A program made the translations under genes and the position numbers. A DNA stretch of 64,000 nucleotides from Nonomuraea turcica (GTDB taxonomy: Bacteria; Actinomycetota; Actinomycetes; Streptosporangiales; Streptosporangiaceae). The first letter of the stretch is position 1, and every line of letters begins with the position of its first letter. The notes below the pieces were generated by a model. That model was not told the DNA's origin, did no database searches, and saw only the letters and a list, made by a program, of their open reading frames with translations. Positions 43,371-52,083 of the stretch are shown piece after piece. Location of the stretch: assembly GCF_030718205.1 (NCBI RefSeq), contig NZ_JAUZQF010000002.1, forward strand, positions 1-64,000. Direction: 5' to 3'.

Positions 43371-44645
43371 GTGCTAGGCGCGGGGACCACCCTCAATGAC
43401 CGCTACATGCTGGCCCACCGCCTCGGCGGTGGGGGCATGGGCGAGGTGTGGCGTGCCGACGACACGGTTCTTCGGCGCGCCGTCGCCGTCAAGGTGCTCA
43501 TCCCGGCCCTGACCGAAAACCCGACGTTCGCCCAGCGCTTCCAGAACGAGGCCAGGGCCATGGCCACGCTGACCCACCCCGGCGTGGTCGACGTCTACGA
43601 CTACGGCATCGCCGACGTCAACGGCCGCCAGGTGAGCTTCCTGGTCATGGAGCACGTGCCGGGCGAGTCGCTCGACCGCGTGCTGCGACGTGGCCCGCTG
43701 GGCGTGGAGGCCACCATGCGCCTGGTCGCGGAGGTCGGCGACGCGCTGGCCGCCGCGCACGCGCAGGGCATCGTGCACCGCGACGTCAAACCCGCCAACC
43801 TCATGATCAGGCCCGACGGCGGCGTGGCGCTCACCGACTTCGGCATCGCCCACTCGGTCTCGGCAGGCCACCTGACGGCCACCGGCACGATGTTGTGCTC
43901 GGCGGGCTACTGCGCGCCGGAGATGGCCACCGCCAGCGAGGTGACGCCGGCGGTGGACGTCTACGCGCTGGGCGTGGTGGCCTACGAGTGCCTGACCGGT
44001 CGCCTGCCGTTCCAGGGCGACACGCCCGTGCAGATCATCTTCAAGCATCTCAACTCTCCCGTGCCGCCCCTGCCCGCCGAGGTGCCGCCGGGGCCGCGGC
44101 AGGTGGTCGAGCGTGCGCTGGACAAGGCGCCGGACCGGCGCTGGCCATCGGCTGCGCTGATAGCCGAGGCCGCGCGCAGGGCGCTGGCCACACCCGGCAC
44201 GGCACCCGCGCCGCGCCGCGGCCGTGCCATGAGGGCGGCGCTCACCGCGGCAGCCGCCGTGGTCGTGACGGCCGCCGTGGCAGGCGCCGTCTGGCTGCGC
44301 CCGGTCACGCCCACGGTCCTCGACGAGGTGCCGCCGACCGTGCGGGGCACCTCGGTCACGGCCGCGCCCACCACGCCGCCCTCGACGAGGCAACAGTCCG
44401 CACCACCGACCAGGCGGGCCCCAGGCTCCAAGCCGACCAGGGGGACGACCCCGGCGCCGAGCCCTTCGGCGACGGTCACGCCGACCAAGCCGACCAGCTC
44501 GCCCACCTCCAAGCCCACGACGTCCGAGCCCACGCAGGAGCCGTCTCAGGAGCCGACCACGCCCGGGCCCGAGGAACCGTCGTCCGAGCCCACCGAGGGC
44601 AAGCCGACGAGCGACATTCAGTGCATACGTGAGCCATGTCCGTAA
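43371..44645 (+). CDS. Transmembrane serine/threonine protein kinase
   Basis: 424 residues. Hanks-type kinase domain (about 10-270): GGGGMGEVWRA glycine loop, VAVKVL lysine, HRDVKPANL catalytic loop, DFGIAH, APE in YCAPEMA. One membrane helix follows (ALTAAAAVVVTAAVAGAVWL), then an extracellular Pro/Thr/Ser-rich tail of about 115 residues without PASTA repeats, ending DIQCIREPCP. Signal and targets are unknown. GTG at 43371 is the start. The 76-base gap after the GH31 cluster shows no clear terminator, so some read-through is possible. Confidence 0.94.
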   Translation: MLGAGTTLNDRYMLAHRLGGGGMGEVWRADDTVLRRAVAVKVLIPALTENPTFAQRFQNEARAMATLTHPGVVDVYDYGIADVNGRQVSFLVMEHVPGESLDRVLRRGPLGVEATMRLVAEVGDALAAAHAQGIVHRDVKPANLMIRPDGGVALTDFGIAHSVSAGHLTATGTMLCSAGYCAPEMATASEVTPAVDVYALGVVAYECLTGRLPFQGDTPVQIIFKHLNSPVPPLPAEVPPGPRQVVERALDKAPDRRWPSAALIAEAARRALATPGTAPAPRRGRAMRAALTAAAAVVVTAAVAGAVWLRPVTPTVLDEVPPTVRGTSVTAAPTTPPSTRQQSAPPTRRAPGSKPTRGTTPAPSPSATVTPTKPTSSPTSKPTTSEPTQEPSQEPTTPGPEEPSSEPTEGKPTSDIQCIREPCP

Positions 44646-44674
44646 TCGCTTCTCGCTCGTGAGAAAGTCGTCGC

Positions 44675-45625
44675 GTGGATACCACTCGTGACCTCCTGAT
44701 CGCCCTCGCCCGCCGTTACGCCTTCGCCGACCTCGGAGCGCTCGCGCCGGCGGCGGAGATCTCCGAGGTGTGCGAGTTCGGGCAACGGCTGCTCTCGCTC
44801 GACGCGGAGGACTTCGCGGTCGAGGCGAAGGTGGTGCCCGCCGAGCTGCGGCGGCGGGCGCGGGCCTGCCACATGCCGCAGACGCCGCGCGAGCAGCCGC
44901 GGGGGGCGCTGGAGTCCCTGCGGCCGGCCTATGGGCTGCTGCTCGAGGTGATCGCCGTACGCTGGCACCGTCGCGAGCTGAGCCCGATGATCGCCGCCGT
45001 GCACATCGCCAGCGAATACCTGCCGCTGCTGGCGTTCGAGCCACAGCTCGGCCATGCCGGGGACCCCGCCCGCTGGCCCGAAGGGCTGAGCGCGACCGGC
45101 AGCAGGTTCGGCGTGATCGGCGACCGCGAGTGCGACCACACCAAGTCCGAGCAGTCCGCCACCAACCGGACGCTGCGGGTCTCCACGGAGCCGAACGAGG
45201 GCTGGCGCGCGTATTTCGACCGCCAGCACAGCCAGGTGGCCGGAGCACTCGCCGTATGCGTCGCCGCCTGCCGCAACCCGTGCACGGCCATGGACTGGAT
45301 CGCCCCGGAACCCTACGCCGACCTCCAGCTGCGCGCCCGCACGGCCCTGTCCTTCGCCGACACCCCGCTGGTAAGGCTGCGCCACGCGGCACCGGTAGGC
45401 CACGGCTTCGGCGTCCCCTCACCCGAAGAGGTCCTCGACGCCTGGGAACGCAGCCGCACCGCCCTGGACAAGAACCCGATAGGCGGTGCCACCATGAAGG
45501 ACGACGGCTTCCCCCTGCCAGGCCTGCCGTCCCTCTTCTCCGCGATCGCCGCCGCCGAAATCCAGCCGGCCACACTGCTGAACGGCGTGAGCAGCCACAT
45601 CGTCACGCTGCTGGAGCGGCTCTGA
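44675..45625 (+). CDS. Conserved hypothetical protein (316 aa), unrecognised
   Basis: I do not recognise this protein. It is soluble and mostly helical by eye, with an N-terminal LLIALARRYAFADLGALAP and a distinctive middle block HIASEYLPLLAFEPQ; GDRECDHTKSEQSATNR; RAYFDRQHSQVAGALAVCVAACRNPC. The combination of Cys, His and Asp residues could form a metal site. Base composition and codon use match neighbours, so it is probably real. GTG at 44675 starts 29 bases after the kinase gene; it might share its transcript. Confidence 0.7.
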   Translation: MDTTRDLLIALARRYAFADLGALAPAAEISEVCEFGQRLLSLDAEDFAVEAKVVPAELRRRARACHMPQTPREQPRGALESLRPAYGLLLEVIAVRWHRRELSPMIAAVHIASEYLPLLAFEPQLGHAGDPARWPEGLSATGSRFGVIGDRECDHTKSEQSATNRTLRVSTEPNEGWRAYFDRQHSQVAGALAVCVAACRNPCTAMDWIAPEPYADLQLRARTALSFADTPLVRLRHAAPVGHGFGVPSPEEVLDAWERSRTALDKNPIGGATMKDDGFPLPGLPSLFSAIAAAEIQPATLLNGVSSHIVTLLERL

Positions 45626-45718
45626 ACCACGGAGCCGGTCAACTAGACGCTCCGTCACGGCGAGCAACCCGTGAGCCTTCACGACCGGCCATGACAGACG
45701 GCAGGGGCTACGGCGCGT

Positions 45719-45785
45719 GCGGTGACGCTGGGCGACCGTAAAGGATGGTTGTTCTCAGGCGCGCGGTGACGCTGGGCGACCGTAA
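45719..45785. repeat. 23-bp direct repeat in a gene-free stretch
   Basis: Two exact 23-base copies (45719-45741 and 45763-45785), each starting GCGGTGACGCTGGGCG and ending ACCGTAA, 44 bases apart. They lie between convergent genes ending at 45625 and 45802. The rest of this 176-base stretch shows nothing recognisable. Confidence 0.85.
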
Positions 45786-45801
45786 CGAATGCTGGTTTGG
45801 G

Positions 45802-46182
45802 TTAGGGGCGGCGAGATGTCGATGCTTCGCCGAGAGACGCGATGCCGTACAAGATGCCACCGATCACGTCGCCGACGCTGAACGCGGTGGCCATGGACAT
45901 GGCGGTGAGGCGGCAGGCGTTGTCGCTCAGCCGCCGCCTGGCGCGCTCTCCCGTCACGATCTCCAGCCCTCGGCCCTTGACGTCCACCAGGATCACCACG
46001 GCGTCGTCCGCTTCCTCGCCGAGGGCGGCGTGCAGGCGCTCGGCGAAGTGCCGCCGCCCGCCGACCGGCTCCCCGAGGAACAGCCCGAACCGGAGCCCGC
46101 TGCGCTGCTCGGCAGCCCGCAGGGCCTTCCTGATGTCGTCCGCCTGAGCGGTGGTCAGTCCTCGCATCGTCAGCCTCACCAT
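45802..46182 (-). CDS. DUF5130-family protein
   Basis: 126 residues, starting MVRLTMRGLTTAQADDIRKAL. The core RFGLFLGEP, AERLHAAL, VVILVDVKGRGLEIVTGERARRRLSDNACRLTAMSMATAFSVGDVIGGILYGI matches the DUF5130 family, related to TPM/TLP18.3 domains seen in mycobacteria and other actinobacteria. ATG 46182 overlaps the end of the preceding membrane-protein gene by seven bases; ATG 46167 is an alternative. Function unknown. Confidence 0.8.
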   Translation of the reverse strand: MVRLTMRGLTTAQADDIRKALRAAEQRSGLRFGLFLGEPVGGRRHFAERLHAALGEEADDAVVILVDVKGRGLEIVTGERARRRLSDNACRLTAMSMATAFSVGDVIGGILYGIASLGEASTSRRP

Positions 46183-46466
46183 CCGGCGGACGCGCCGCCG
46201 ACGTGCCGGCCCGGCTCCGCCGTCTCGGCCGCGGCCACCCAGTCGGCCTCGGGAACGGTGGCCCAGTGCGCCACCCGGTCGGCCAGCACCAGGCCCGAGG
46301 TGCTCACGCCGCGTTCGCTGCCCGACGGGCCGCCCAGCCACACGGGGCCGGACTCCACCCTCCGCTGCACGCTGCGTCCAGGCACCATGACCAGCAGGCT
46401 GATCAGCACGAACAGCCCCATGGAAACCCCGAAGAGAAAGAGCAGGATCTCTGCCGCGCCGTCCAC
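46176..46466 (-). CDS. Small single-span membrane protein
   Basis: 96 residues with one N-terminal membrane helix (EILLFLFGVSMGLFVLISLLVMV) and a soluble tail. No family recognised. The overlap with the DUF5130 gene indicates a two-gene operon; DUF5130/TPM proteins often have membrane partners. Confidence 0.65.
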   Translation of the reverse strand: MDGAAEILLFLFGVSMGLFVLISLLVMVPGRSVQRRVESGPVWLGGPSGSERGVSTSGLVLADRVAHWATVPEADWVAAAETAEPGRHVGGASAGW

Positions 46467-46545
46467 ACCATGAACGTAAACCTCGTGAGCGAGTCCGGCC
46501 AGACCCCATACGGGCGAAGGGTTAGGATCTTGTACGACCCGTAAG

Positions 46546-46559
46546 CTTCTCTAGAGAAG
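46546..46559. promoter_or_regulatory. 14-bp palindrome in divergent promoter region
   Basis: Exact palindrome CTTCTCTAGAGAAG between the divergent membrane-protein and NERD genes. A second small inverted repeat CCATA-AAAC-TATGG lies at 46607-46620. Both could be regulator sites; the CTAG core is rare in GC-rich genomes. Confidence 0.45.
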
Positions 46560-46648
46560 AACGTTAGTAATACCCCGAAACCGGGCGTAGAACACGATGA
46601 GCTGGGCCATAAAACTATGGACAGGGCAACACTAGGAATCAGTCAGAT

Positions 46649-47497
46649 GTGCGGGCTACGGTGAGTGACGTGGACTCCGACAAACAGCGAGAAGACGGTC
46701 ACAACGCGTCACCTATCTGGGTGAGCGACCGGCCAGAAAGCGAGCAGACCGCCGCCGCGAAGCCATCGGCGCCCACCTCCACCTACGCGCCCGTCGAGCG
46801 CGCGTCCGTGCGTAGCCTGCTGCAGCAACCGCGTTTCCGCCGCCTGCGCAACCGCCTGCTGGCGGCCGTCGGCGTGGCCTTGGTAGTGGGCTTCCTCGTG
46901 GGGGACTGGCGGGTCGGCGTGACCGCGGGCGTGGTCGCGGCGATCCTGGAGGCGGTTTACCGCGCGCGTTCCAACTCCTCCGTGCCCGCCTGGCGGCGCG
47001 CGTCCGTGGCGGAGCGACGCACCGAGGCACAGCTGCGCAAGCTGGAGCGCCTGGGTTACCGCACGCTGCACGCCCGGGCGATCCCGAACAGCGAGGCCCA
47101 GATCGACCACCTCGTGGTGGGCCCCACCGGCGTGTACGCGGTCGACTCCGAGAAGTGGGACAAACGCCTTCCCGTACGCGTGCAGATGGGCAAAAAGCTC
47201 TTCCACGGCCCCTTCGACCAGAAGGCCAGGCTCAACGAGGCCAAGTGGGAGGCGTCGCAGGCAGGCGAGCTGATCAGCAGGTCGTTCGGCCGCGAGGTGT
47301 CGGTCGTGCCCTCGCTCGCCATCTACGGCCCGGCCGTGCCCTGGAAGATCATGACGATCCGCGGCGTGGACGTCTACCAGGGTGACCGCGCCCGCAAATG
47401 GATCACCAAGCGGGAGCGGGCGCTGACCGCCATGGAGATCGACCGGATCTACGACATCGCCGCCAGGGAGCTTCCCGCCCGCTACGGCGAGGACTGA
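46649..47497 (+). CDS. Membrane-anchored NERD (nuclease-related) domain protein
   Basis: 282 residues. A soluble N-terminus, one or two membrane segments (LLAAVGVALVVGFLVGDWRVGVTAGVVAAIL), then the NERD domain: EAQLRKLERLGYRTLHARAIPNSEAQIDHLVVGPTGVYAVDSEKW, whose Asp and Glu/Lys pattern resembles the restriction-endonuclease fold. Role in DNA processing is suggested by the domain but not known. GTG 46649 is used; GTG 46661 (VSDVDSDK) is an alternative. Followed by a 167-base gap before ilvD with no clear feature. Confidence 0.85.
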   Translation: MRATVSDVDSDKQREDGHNASPIWVSDRPESEQTAAAKPSAPTSTYAPVERASVRSLLQQPRFRRLRNRLLAAVGVALVVGFLVGDWRVGVTAGVVAAILEAVYRARSNSSVPAWRRASVAERRTEAQLRKLERLGYRTLHARAIPNSEAQIDHLVVGPTGVYAVDSEKWDKRLPVRVQMGKKLFHGPFDQKARLNEAKWEASQAGELISRSFGREVSVVPSLAIYGPAVPWKIMTIRGVDVYQGDRARKWITKRERALTAMEIDRIYDIAARELPARYGED

Positions 47498-47664
47498 CCA
47501 CTCCCCACGACGCGTCCGGCACTCCCACCGTGCGCGGCGTCATCTTGGCCTGGCTTCGGTTGCGCCACGATCCGGTAACCGGCCGTCCGATGCGTGGACG
47601 GTTGTCTCAGTTGCCGGGCGGTGGTCGTAACATGTGAAGACTTGCTAGCGATGGGAGAAGCCCA

Positions 47665-49503
47665 ATGCCCGCCCTCAGGTCACGTACAGTCACCCACGGC
47701 AGGAACATGGCCGGTGCCCGGGCCCTGCTCCGGGCGACCGGCGTAGCCGGGAGCGACTTCGGTAAGCCCATCATCGCGGTGGCCAACAGCTTCACCCAGT
47801 TCGTGCCGGGTCACGTGCATCTCAGGGAAGTCGGCGACGTCGTCTCGGCGGCCATCAGGGAGGCAGGGGCGATCCCGCGCGAGTTCAACACGATCGCCGT
47901 GGACGACGGCATCGCGATGGGCCACGGCGGCATGCTCTACTCCCTGCCGTCGCGCGAGCTGATCGCCGATGCCGTGGAATACATGGTCGAGGCGCACTGC
48001 GCGGACGCGTTGATCTGCGTCTCCAACTGCGACAAGATCACGCCGGGCATGCTGCTGGCGGCGTTCAGGCTGAACATCCCGACGATCTTCGTCTCCGGCG
48101 GCCCCATGGAGGCCGGCAAGACCCCGGGCAAGAAGCTCGACCTGATCGACCCGATGATCGCCGCCGCCGACGACTCCGTCTCCGACGCCGAGCTGCTGGA
48201 GATGGAGGAGAGCGCCTGCCCCACGTGCGGGTCCTGCTCCGGCATGTTCACCGCCAACTCCATGAACTGCCTGGCCGAGGCCATCGGGCTGGCGCTGCCC
48301 GGCAACGGCACGATCCTGGCCACGCACAAGGCGCGCAAGACGCTCTTCGAGGACGCCGGCCGCCAGCTCGTGGAGATCACCCGCCGCTACTACGAGGACG
48401 GCGACGAGTCGGTGCTGCCGCGCTCGATCGCCACCCGCGAGGCGTTCGAGAACGCCATGACCCTCGACGTCGCCATGGGCGGCTCGACCAACACGATCCT
48501 GCACATCCTGGCCGCGGCCCGCGAGGCGCAGGTGGACTTCGGGCTCAAGGAGATCAACGAGATCTCGCTGCGCGTGCCCTGCCTGTGCAAGGTCGCCCCG
48601 GCCACGAACAAGTACCACGTTGAGGACGTCCACCGCGCCGGCGGCATCCCGGCCATCCTGGGCGAGCTCGACCGGGCCGGGCTGCTGCACCGCGATGTGC
48701 CCACCGTGAACGGCGGCACGCTCGCCGACATGCTGGCCGCCTGGGACGTGAAGTCGCCGTCGGCGAAGCCCGAGGCCGTGGAGCTGTGGCACGCGGCGCC
48801 CGGCAACGTGCGCACCGTCAAGGCATACTCGCAGGACAACCGCTGGGACGACCTCGACCTCGACCGGGCGGCAGGCTGCATCCGCGACCTCGAGCACGCC
48901 TACACCGCGGACGGCGGGCTGGCCGTGCTCTACGGCAACATCTCGCGGGACGGCGCGGTGGTGAAGACGGCCGGCGTCGACGAGTCGATCTGGACGTTCA
49001 GCGGGCCCGCCGTGGTGTTCGAGTCGCAGGAGCAGGCGGTCGAGGGCATCCTGGGCGGCCGGGTCAAGGCGGGCGACGTAGTGGTCATCCGCTACGAGGG
49101 TCCCAAGGGCGGGCCCGGCATGCAGGAGATGCTCTACCCGACCTCGTTCCTGAAGGGCAAGGGCCTGGGCAAGGTCTGCGCGCTGATCACCGACGGCCGC
49201 TTCTCCGGCGGCACGTCGGGGCTGTCGATCGGCCACGCCTCGCCCGAGGCGGCCGAGGGCGGCGCGATCGCGCTGGTCGAGGATGGCGACATCATCGACA
49301 TCGACATCCCCAACCGGTCGATGGAGCTGCGCGTCCCGGAGGCCGAGCTGACGGCCCGGCGCGAGCGGCTGCTGGCCGACCTGGGGGGATACCGGCCGCG
49401 GGAGCGCAACCGGCCGGTGAGCGTGGCGCTGCAGGCGTACGCGGCGATGACGACGTCCGCCTCGACGGGCGCCTCCCGCGACCTGTCGCAGCTGTCGAAG
49501 TAA
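47665..49503 (+). CDS. ilvD: Dihydroxy-acid dehydratase
   Basis: Third step of valine, isoleucine and leucine/pantothenate biosynthesis; 612 residues, iron-sulfur enzyme. Cluster cysteines lie in [12 protein letters not shown] and [18 protein letters not shown], and the C-terminal [20 protein letters not shown] is invariant in the family. ATG 47665 follows GGGAG. Other ilv genes are not nearby. Ends with a strong terminator. Confidence 0.98.
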   Translation: MPALRSRTVTHGRNMAGARALLRATGVAGSDFGKPIIAVANSFTQFVPGHVHLREVGDVVSAAIREAGAIPREFNTIAVDDGIAMGHGGMLYSLPSRELIADAVEYMVEAHCADALICVSNCDKITPGMLLAAFRLNIPTIFVSGGPMEAGKTPGKKLDLIDPMIAAADDSVSDAELLEMEESACPTCGSCSGMFTANSMNCLAEAIGLALPGNGTILATHKARKTLFEDAGRQLVEITRRYYEDGDESVLPRSIATREAFENAMTLDVAMGGSTNTILHILAAAREAQVDFGLKEINEISLRVPCLCKVAPATNKYHVEDVHRAGGIPAILGELDRAGLLHRDVPTVNGGTLADMLAAWDVKSPSAKPEAVELWHAAPGNVRTVKAYSQDNRWDDLDLDRAAGCIRDLEHAYTADGGLAVLYGNISRDGAVVKTAGVDESIWTFSGPAVVFESQEQAVEGILGGRVKAGDVVVIRYEGPKGGPGMQEMLYPTSFLKGKGLGKVCALITDGRFSGGTSGLSIGHASPEAAEGGAIALVEDGDIIDIDIPNRSMELRVPEAELTARRERLLADLGGYRPRERNRPVSVALQAYAAMTTSASTGASRDLSQLSK

Positions 49504-49510
49504 GAGCGGC

Positions 49511-49548
49511 CTGTGCGGCAGGTGACAGGGTTCTCGCCTGCCGCACAG
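49511..49548 (+). terminator. ilvD terminator
   Basis: Twelve-base perfect stem CTGTGCGGCAGG/CCTGCCGCACAG with a 14-base loop, followed by ACTTTCG, eight bases after the ilvD stop. Confidence 0.88.
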
Positions 49549-49588
49549 ACTTTCGAAAAATGTCGGTGGTCATCCCTATTGTTGGGGT

Positions 49589-50083
49589 ATGACGACAGTC
49601 GTGAAGCACGATACTCGCCCGCTGACGACCGCCGAGATCGCCGCCCTCGCACTCTCCCTCGCCCACCTCGGAGCCGGCCCCCAGGCCGTCACCGCCCGGC
49701 GCGGCCTCCAGCACGCGTTCGAGCACCTGGAGCTCGACGACGACGTCATCACCACCACGCTCACGACGCTGACCGAGCCGCTGCCCGTGGAGATCGCCTC
49801 CAGGGCCAGGCTCATGGCCGACGCCATCACCAGCCGCCTCATGATCCGCCTGCACTACCAGGACGCCTCGGGCGTCGTCACCAGCCGTGACGTCGAGCCG
49901 GTGACGTGTCTGGTCCACCGCGAATACTGGTATCTGGTCGGGGTGTGCAGGATGCGCCGGGCGATCAGGGCCTTCCGGTTCGACCGGATCATCGCGGTCG
50001 AGCCCACGCTCACGCCGTCCCGTCCGCATCTCGCCGACCGGTTCCTCCCGTTCCAGCGCCGCCGGCGCAGCAGGGCCGCGTAA
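49589..50083 (+). CDS. WYL-domain protein without DNA-binding domain
   Basis: 164 residues. The C-terminal part is a WYL-type ligand-sensing domain: SRLMIRLHYQDASGVVTSRDVEPVTCLVHREYWYLVGVCRMRRAIRAFRFDRI. The first 75 residues are helical but show no recognisable winged helix, unlike PafBC-type regulators. It may act as a sensor partner. ATG 49589 is the start. Confidence 0.82.
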   Translation: MTTVVKHDTRPLTTAEIAALALSLAHLGAGPQAVTARRGLQHAFEHLELDDDVITTTLTTLTEPLPVEIASRARLMADAITSRLMIRLHYQDASGVVTSRDVEPVTCLVHREYWYLVGVCRMRRAIRAFRFDRIIAVEPTLTPSRPHLADRFLPFQRRRRSRAA

Positions 50084-50110
50084 AGAAACTGGCCTGCTCT
50101 TGACCGTTCG

Positions 50111-50137
50111 CACCCCCGGCCTTTGGGGTCGGGGGTG
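50111..50137 (+). terminator. Hairpin after WYL gene
   Basis: Stem CACCCCCG/CGGGGGTG with an 11-base loop between the WYL gene and the start of the beta-lactamase-like gene (14 bases upstream of its ATG). Could be a terminator or influence translation of the next gene. Confidence 0.45.
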
Positions 50138-50150
50138 ACAGGCTCCCGCC

Positions 50151-51026
50151 ATGCGCGTACGGGGGATCTGGCCCTTTGCCCTACTGATCATGGCGCCCGG
50201 GTGCGCCGCTCCGTCGTCCGGGACACCGCACCCGGTCACCGTGGTGCCCCGTGCGCAGGCGCCTGTCGTCGTCGAGCGCGCGCTGCCGCCGGACAGGCGG
50301 CGCGCCCTCGACCGGGCGCTGGAGCGCTACCTGCGCCAGCGGCCCGGCCGGGCTTCGGTGGCCGTCTATGACAAGACGACCGGCATCAGGTACGCCTTTC
50401 GCGAGCGCACACCGTACATGCTGGCCAGCGTGGCCAAGGTGGACATCTTGCTGGCGTTCCTGCTGGACAAGCAGCGCGAGGGACGGAGGCTGACCGCCTA
50501 CGAGCACCGGCTGGCCGACCGCATGATCCGCAACAGCGACAACGACTGCGCGCACGAGCTCTACATGATGATCGGCGGCCAGGACGGGCTCTCCCGGGTG
50601 CTGCGCACGCTCGGTGTCCAGCACACGCGGCCCGGGGCGGGGCTCTCCTGGGGATCGACCCGCAGCCGCCCGTCCGACCAGGTGAAGGTCCTGGAGCGGC
50701 TCACGGACCCGAGCGGCCCGCTGTCGGAGCTGCACCGGCGGTATGCGCTCAAGCTCATGTCATCGGTCGTGCCCGAGCAGGCGTGGGGCGTCAGCGCGGC
50801 CGGCGGCGAGGCGCTGAAGAACGGATGGCTGCCGGCTCACGTGCACGGCGGGCTGTGGACGATCAACAGCGTGGGACGGCTCCGCGTGCGCGGGGACGAG
50901 CTGCTGATCGCCGTCCTGTCGGAGCGCAGCCCGGACATGGAGACCGGCGTCGCCACCGTGGAACACCTGGCCAAGGTGGCGGTCAGCGCCCTGACGACCC
51001 GGGCGGAGACGACGGTCTCGTCCTAG
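50151..51026 (+). CDS. Exported class A beta-lactamase-like serine hydrolase
   Basis: 291 residues. N-terminal signal with a possible lipobox ending at Cys (IMAPGC). All three class A motifs are present: S93-x-x-K96 (SVAK), S129-D130-N131 and K223-N-G. The Glu of the omega loop is not clear, and KTG is replaced by KNG, so it may be a penicillin-interactive protein rather than a strong beta-lactamase. Its stop codon overlaps that of the convergent fmdB-like gene in CTAG. Confidence 0.85.
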   Translation: MRVRGIWPFALLIMAPGCAAPSSGTPHPVTVVPRAQAPVVVERALPPDRRRALDRALERYLRQRPGRASVAVYDKTTGIRYAFRERTPYMLASVAKVDILLAFLLDKQREGRRLTAYEHRLADRMIRNSDNDCAHELYMMIGGQDGLSRVLRTLGVQHTRPGAGLSWGSTRSRPSDQVKVLERLTDPSGPLSELHRRYALKLMSSVVPEQAWGVSAAGGEALKNGWLPAHVHGGLWTINSVGRLRVRGDELLIAVLSERSPDMETGVATVEHLAKVAVSALTTRAETTVSS

Positions 51027-51226
51027 GAGCAGCAGCCGCCGCCACAGCAGCCGCCTCCGGTCGCCCGGGGCGCGGCCGCGCCGCCCGTCATGGCCACGGT
51101 GGACAGCAGCTTCACCGTGTCGTCGTGGCCCTCCGGGCAGGCCGCCGGGTCGTCGGAGGCCGACATGGGACGGGACACCTCGAACGTGGAGCCGCAGGCG
51201 CGGCAGCGGAAGTCGTAACGCGGCAT
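51023..51226 (-). CDS. FmdB-family zinc-ribbon protein
   Basis: 67 residues. MPRYDFRCRACGSTFEVSRPM, with a second CPEGHDD half (one Cys pair is Cys/His), matches the FmdB zinc-ribbon family. The tail ends GGGCCGGGCCS, a Cys-rich extension. The gene starts three bases after the GNAT gene, so they form one transcript. Function unsettled. Confidence 0.88.
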   Translation of the reverse strand: MPRYDFRCRACGSTFEVSRPMSASDDPAACPEGHDDTVKLLSTVAMTGGAAAPRATGGGCCGGGCCS

Positions 51227-51229
51227 GGA

Positions 51230-52036
51230 CTAAGCGTAGGCGATATGCGCGTAGTCGGACACGGGCTCGTAGCCGATCGCCTGGTAGATGGCGTTGCTCG
51301 TGGGGTTGTCCAGGTCGGTGAAGAGCACGACCTGCTCGCAGCGCTCCTCCAGCCCGGCCTGGCTGGCATAGGCCGTGACGGCGGAGCCGTAGCCGCGCTT
51401 GCGGCACGACGGAGGCGTGTAGACGGGGCCGATGCGGCAGACGCCGCCGGCCGCGGGCGAGAGCGCGGCGAGCGAGACCGGCACGCCGTCCGCCTCCCAC
51501 AGGAACAACTCCCGGGCCGCGATCCGCCGGGCGACGCGGTCGGCGGCATCGCCATCGGGCAGCGCCACCTCCTCGCCGAAGGCCTGATGCCAGCTGACCA
51601 GGAGCGGATAGTCGGCGGGCGTGGCGAGCCGGCCACGGCCGGGCACGCCGGGGATCCGCAGCGTGCCGAGCCGGTAGAGCCGCTCGGACAGGACCCGGCT
51701 GGGCGGCCCCATCAGGCGCGCGACCTCGTCGGTGAGCCGCACCGGGCCGACGAGCGTGGGGATGTCGCGATCGAGCGCCTCCACCAGCGGCGCGACGGTC
51801 TCGACCGGCATGACGGCGAGCCCGATCGGGTAGGGCGGGGTGTGGAAGACCGCCCCGCGCACCTCGCCGTCCACCGTCCACCAGCCGAAACGGGCGTCCT
51901 TGGCGGACATGCCGGCCCTCAGATTGGCCAGGACGGTCAGCGCGACGGTGTTGCCCACCGGGTCGCCGAGCAGGAAGGGCTCGGCGACCGCGGCGTAGGC
52001 CTCGACGTCCGAGGTGAAGGTCCACATGCCTGGCAT
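51230..52036 (-). CDS. GNAT-family N-acetyltransferase
   Basis: 268 residues. The C-terminal half carries a GNAT fold: IGPVYTPPSCRKRGYGSAVTAYASQAGLE for acetyl-CoA binding and FTDLDNPTSNAIYQAIGYEPVSDY. The N-terminal half is a degenerate acetyltransferase-like domain. Substrate unknown. ATG 52036 lies in an eight-base-arm hairpin (52028-52046); ATG 52027 is an alternative start. Second gene of a possible HNH-GNAT-FmdB operon. Confidence 0.88.
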   Translation of the reverse strand: MPGMWTFTSDVEAYAAVAEPFLLGDPVGNTVALTVLANLRAGMSAKDARFGWWTVDGEVRGAVFHTPPYPIGLAVMPVETVAPLVEALDRDIPTLVGPVRLTDEVARLMGPPSRVLSERLYRLGTLRIPGVPGRGRLATPADYPLLVSWHQAFGEEVALPDGDAADRVARRIAARELFLWEADGVPVSLAALSPAAGGVCRIGPVYTPPSCRKRGYGSAVTAYASQAGLEERCEQVVLFTDLDNPTSNAIYQAIGYEPVSDYAHIAYA

Positions 52037-52046
52037 GGTGCCAGGC
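52028..52046 (-). promoter_or_regulatory. Hairpin over the GNAT start codon
   Basis: GCCTGGCA-TGG-TGCCAGGC forms an eight-base stem with a three-base loop that covers the first ATG of the GNAT gene (52036). Such a structure would hinder use of that start, or could control translation. Confidence 0.5.
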
Positions 52047-52083
52047 CGGGACCGCCTCGTTCAAAGCCGTTTTCGAGGCCCCT

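Noticed and set aside
45719-45785. Possible attachment site or insertion element ends
   Set aside because: The repeats are direct and only 44 bases apart; there is no integrase or transposase in the window and no adjacent tRNA.
50151-51026. Calling the exported class A-like protein a resistance beta-lactamase
   Set aside because: SxxK and SDN are present, but KTG is KNG and the omega-loop Glu is not evident, so activity on antibiotics cannot be claimed.
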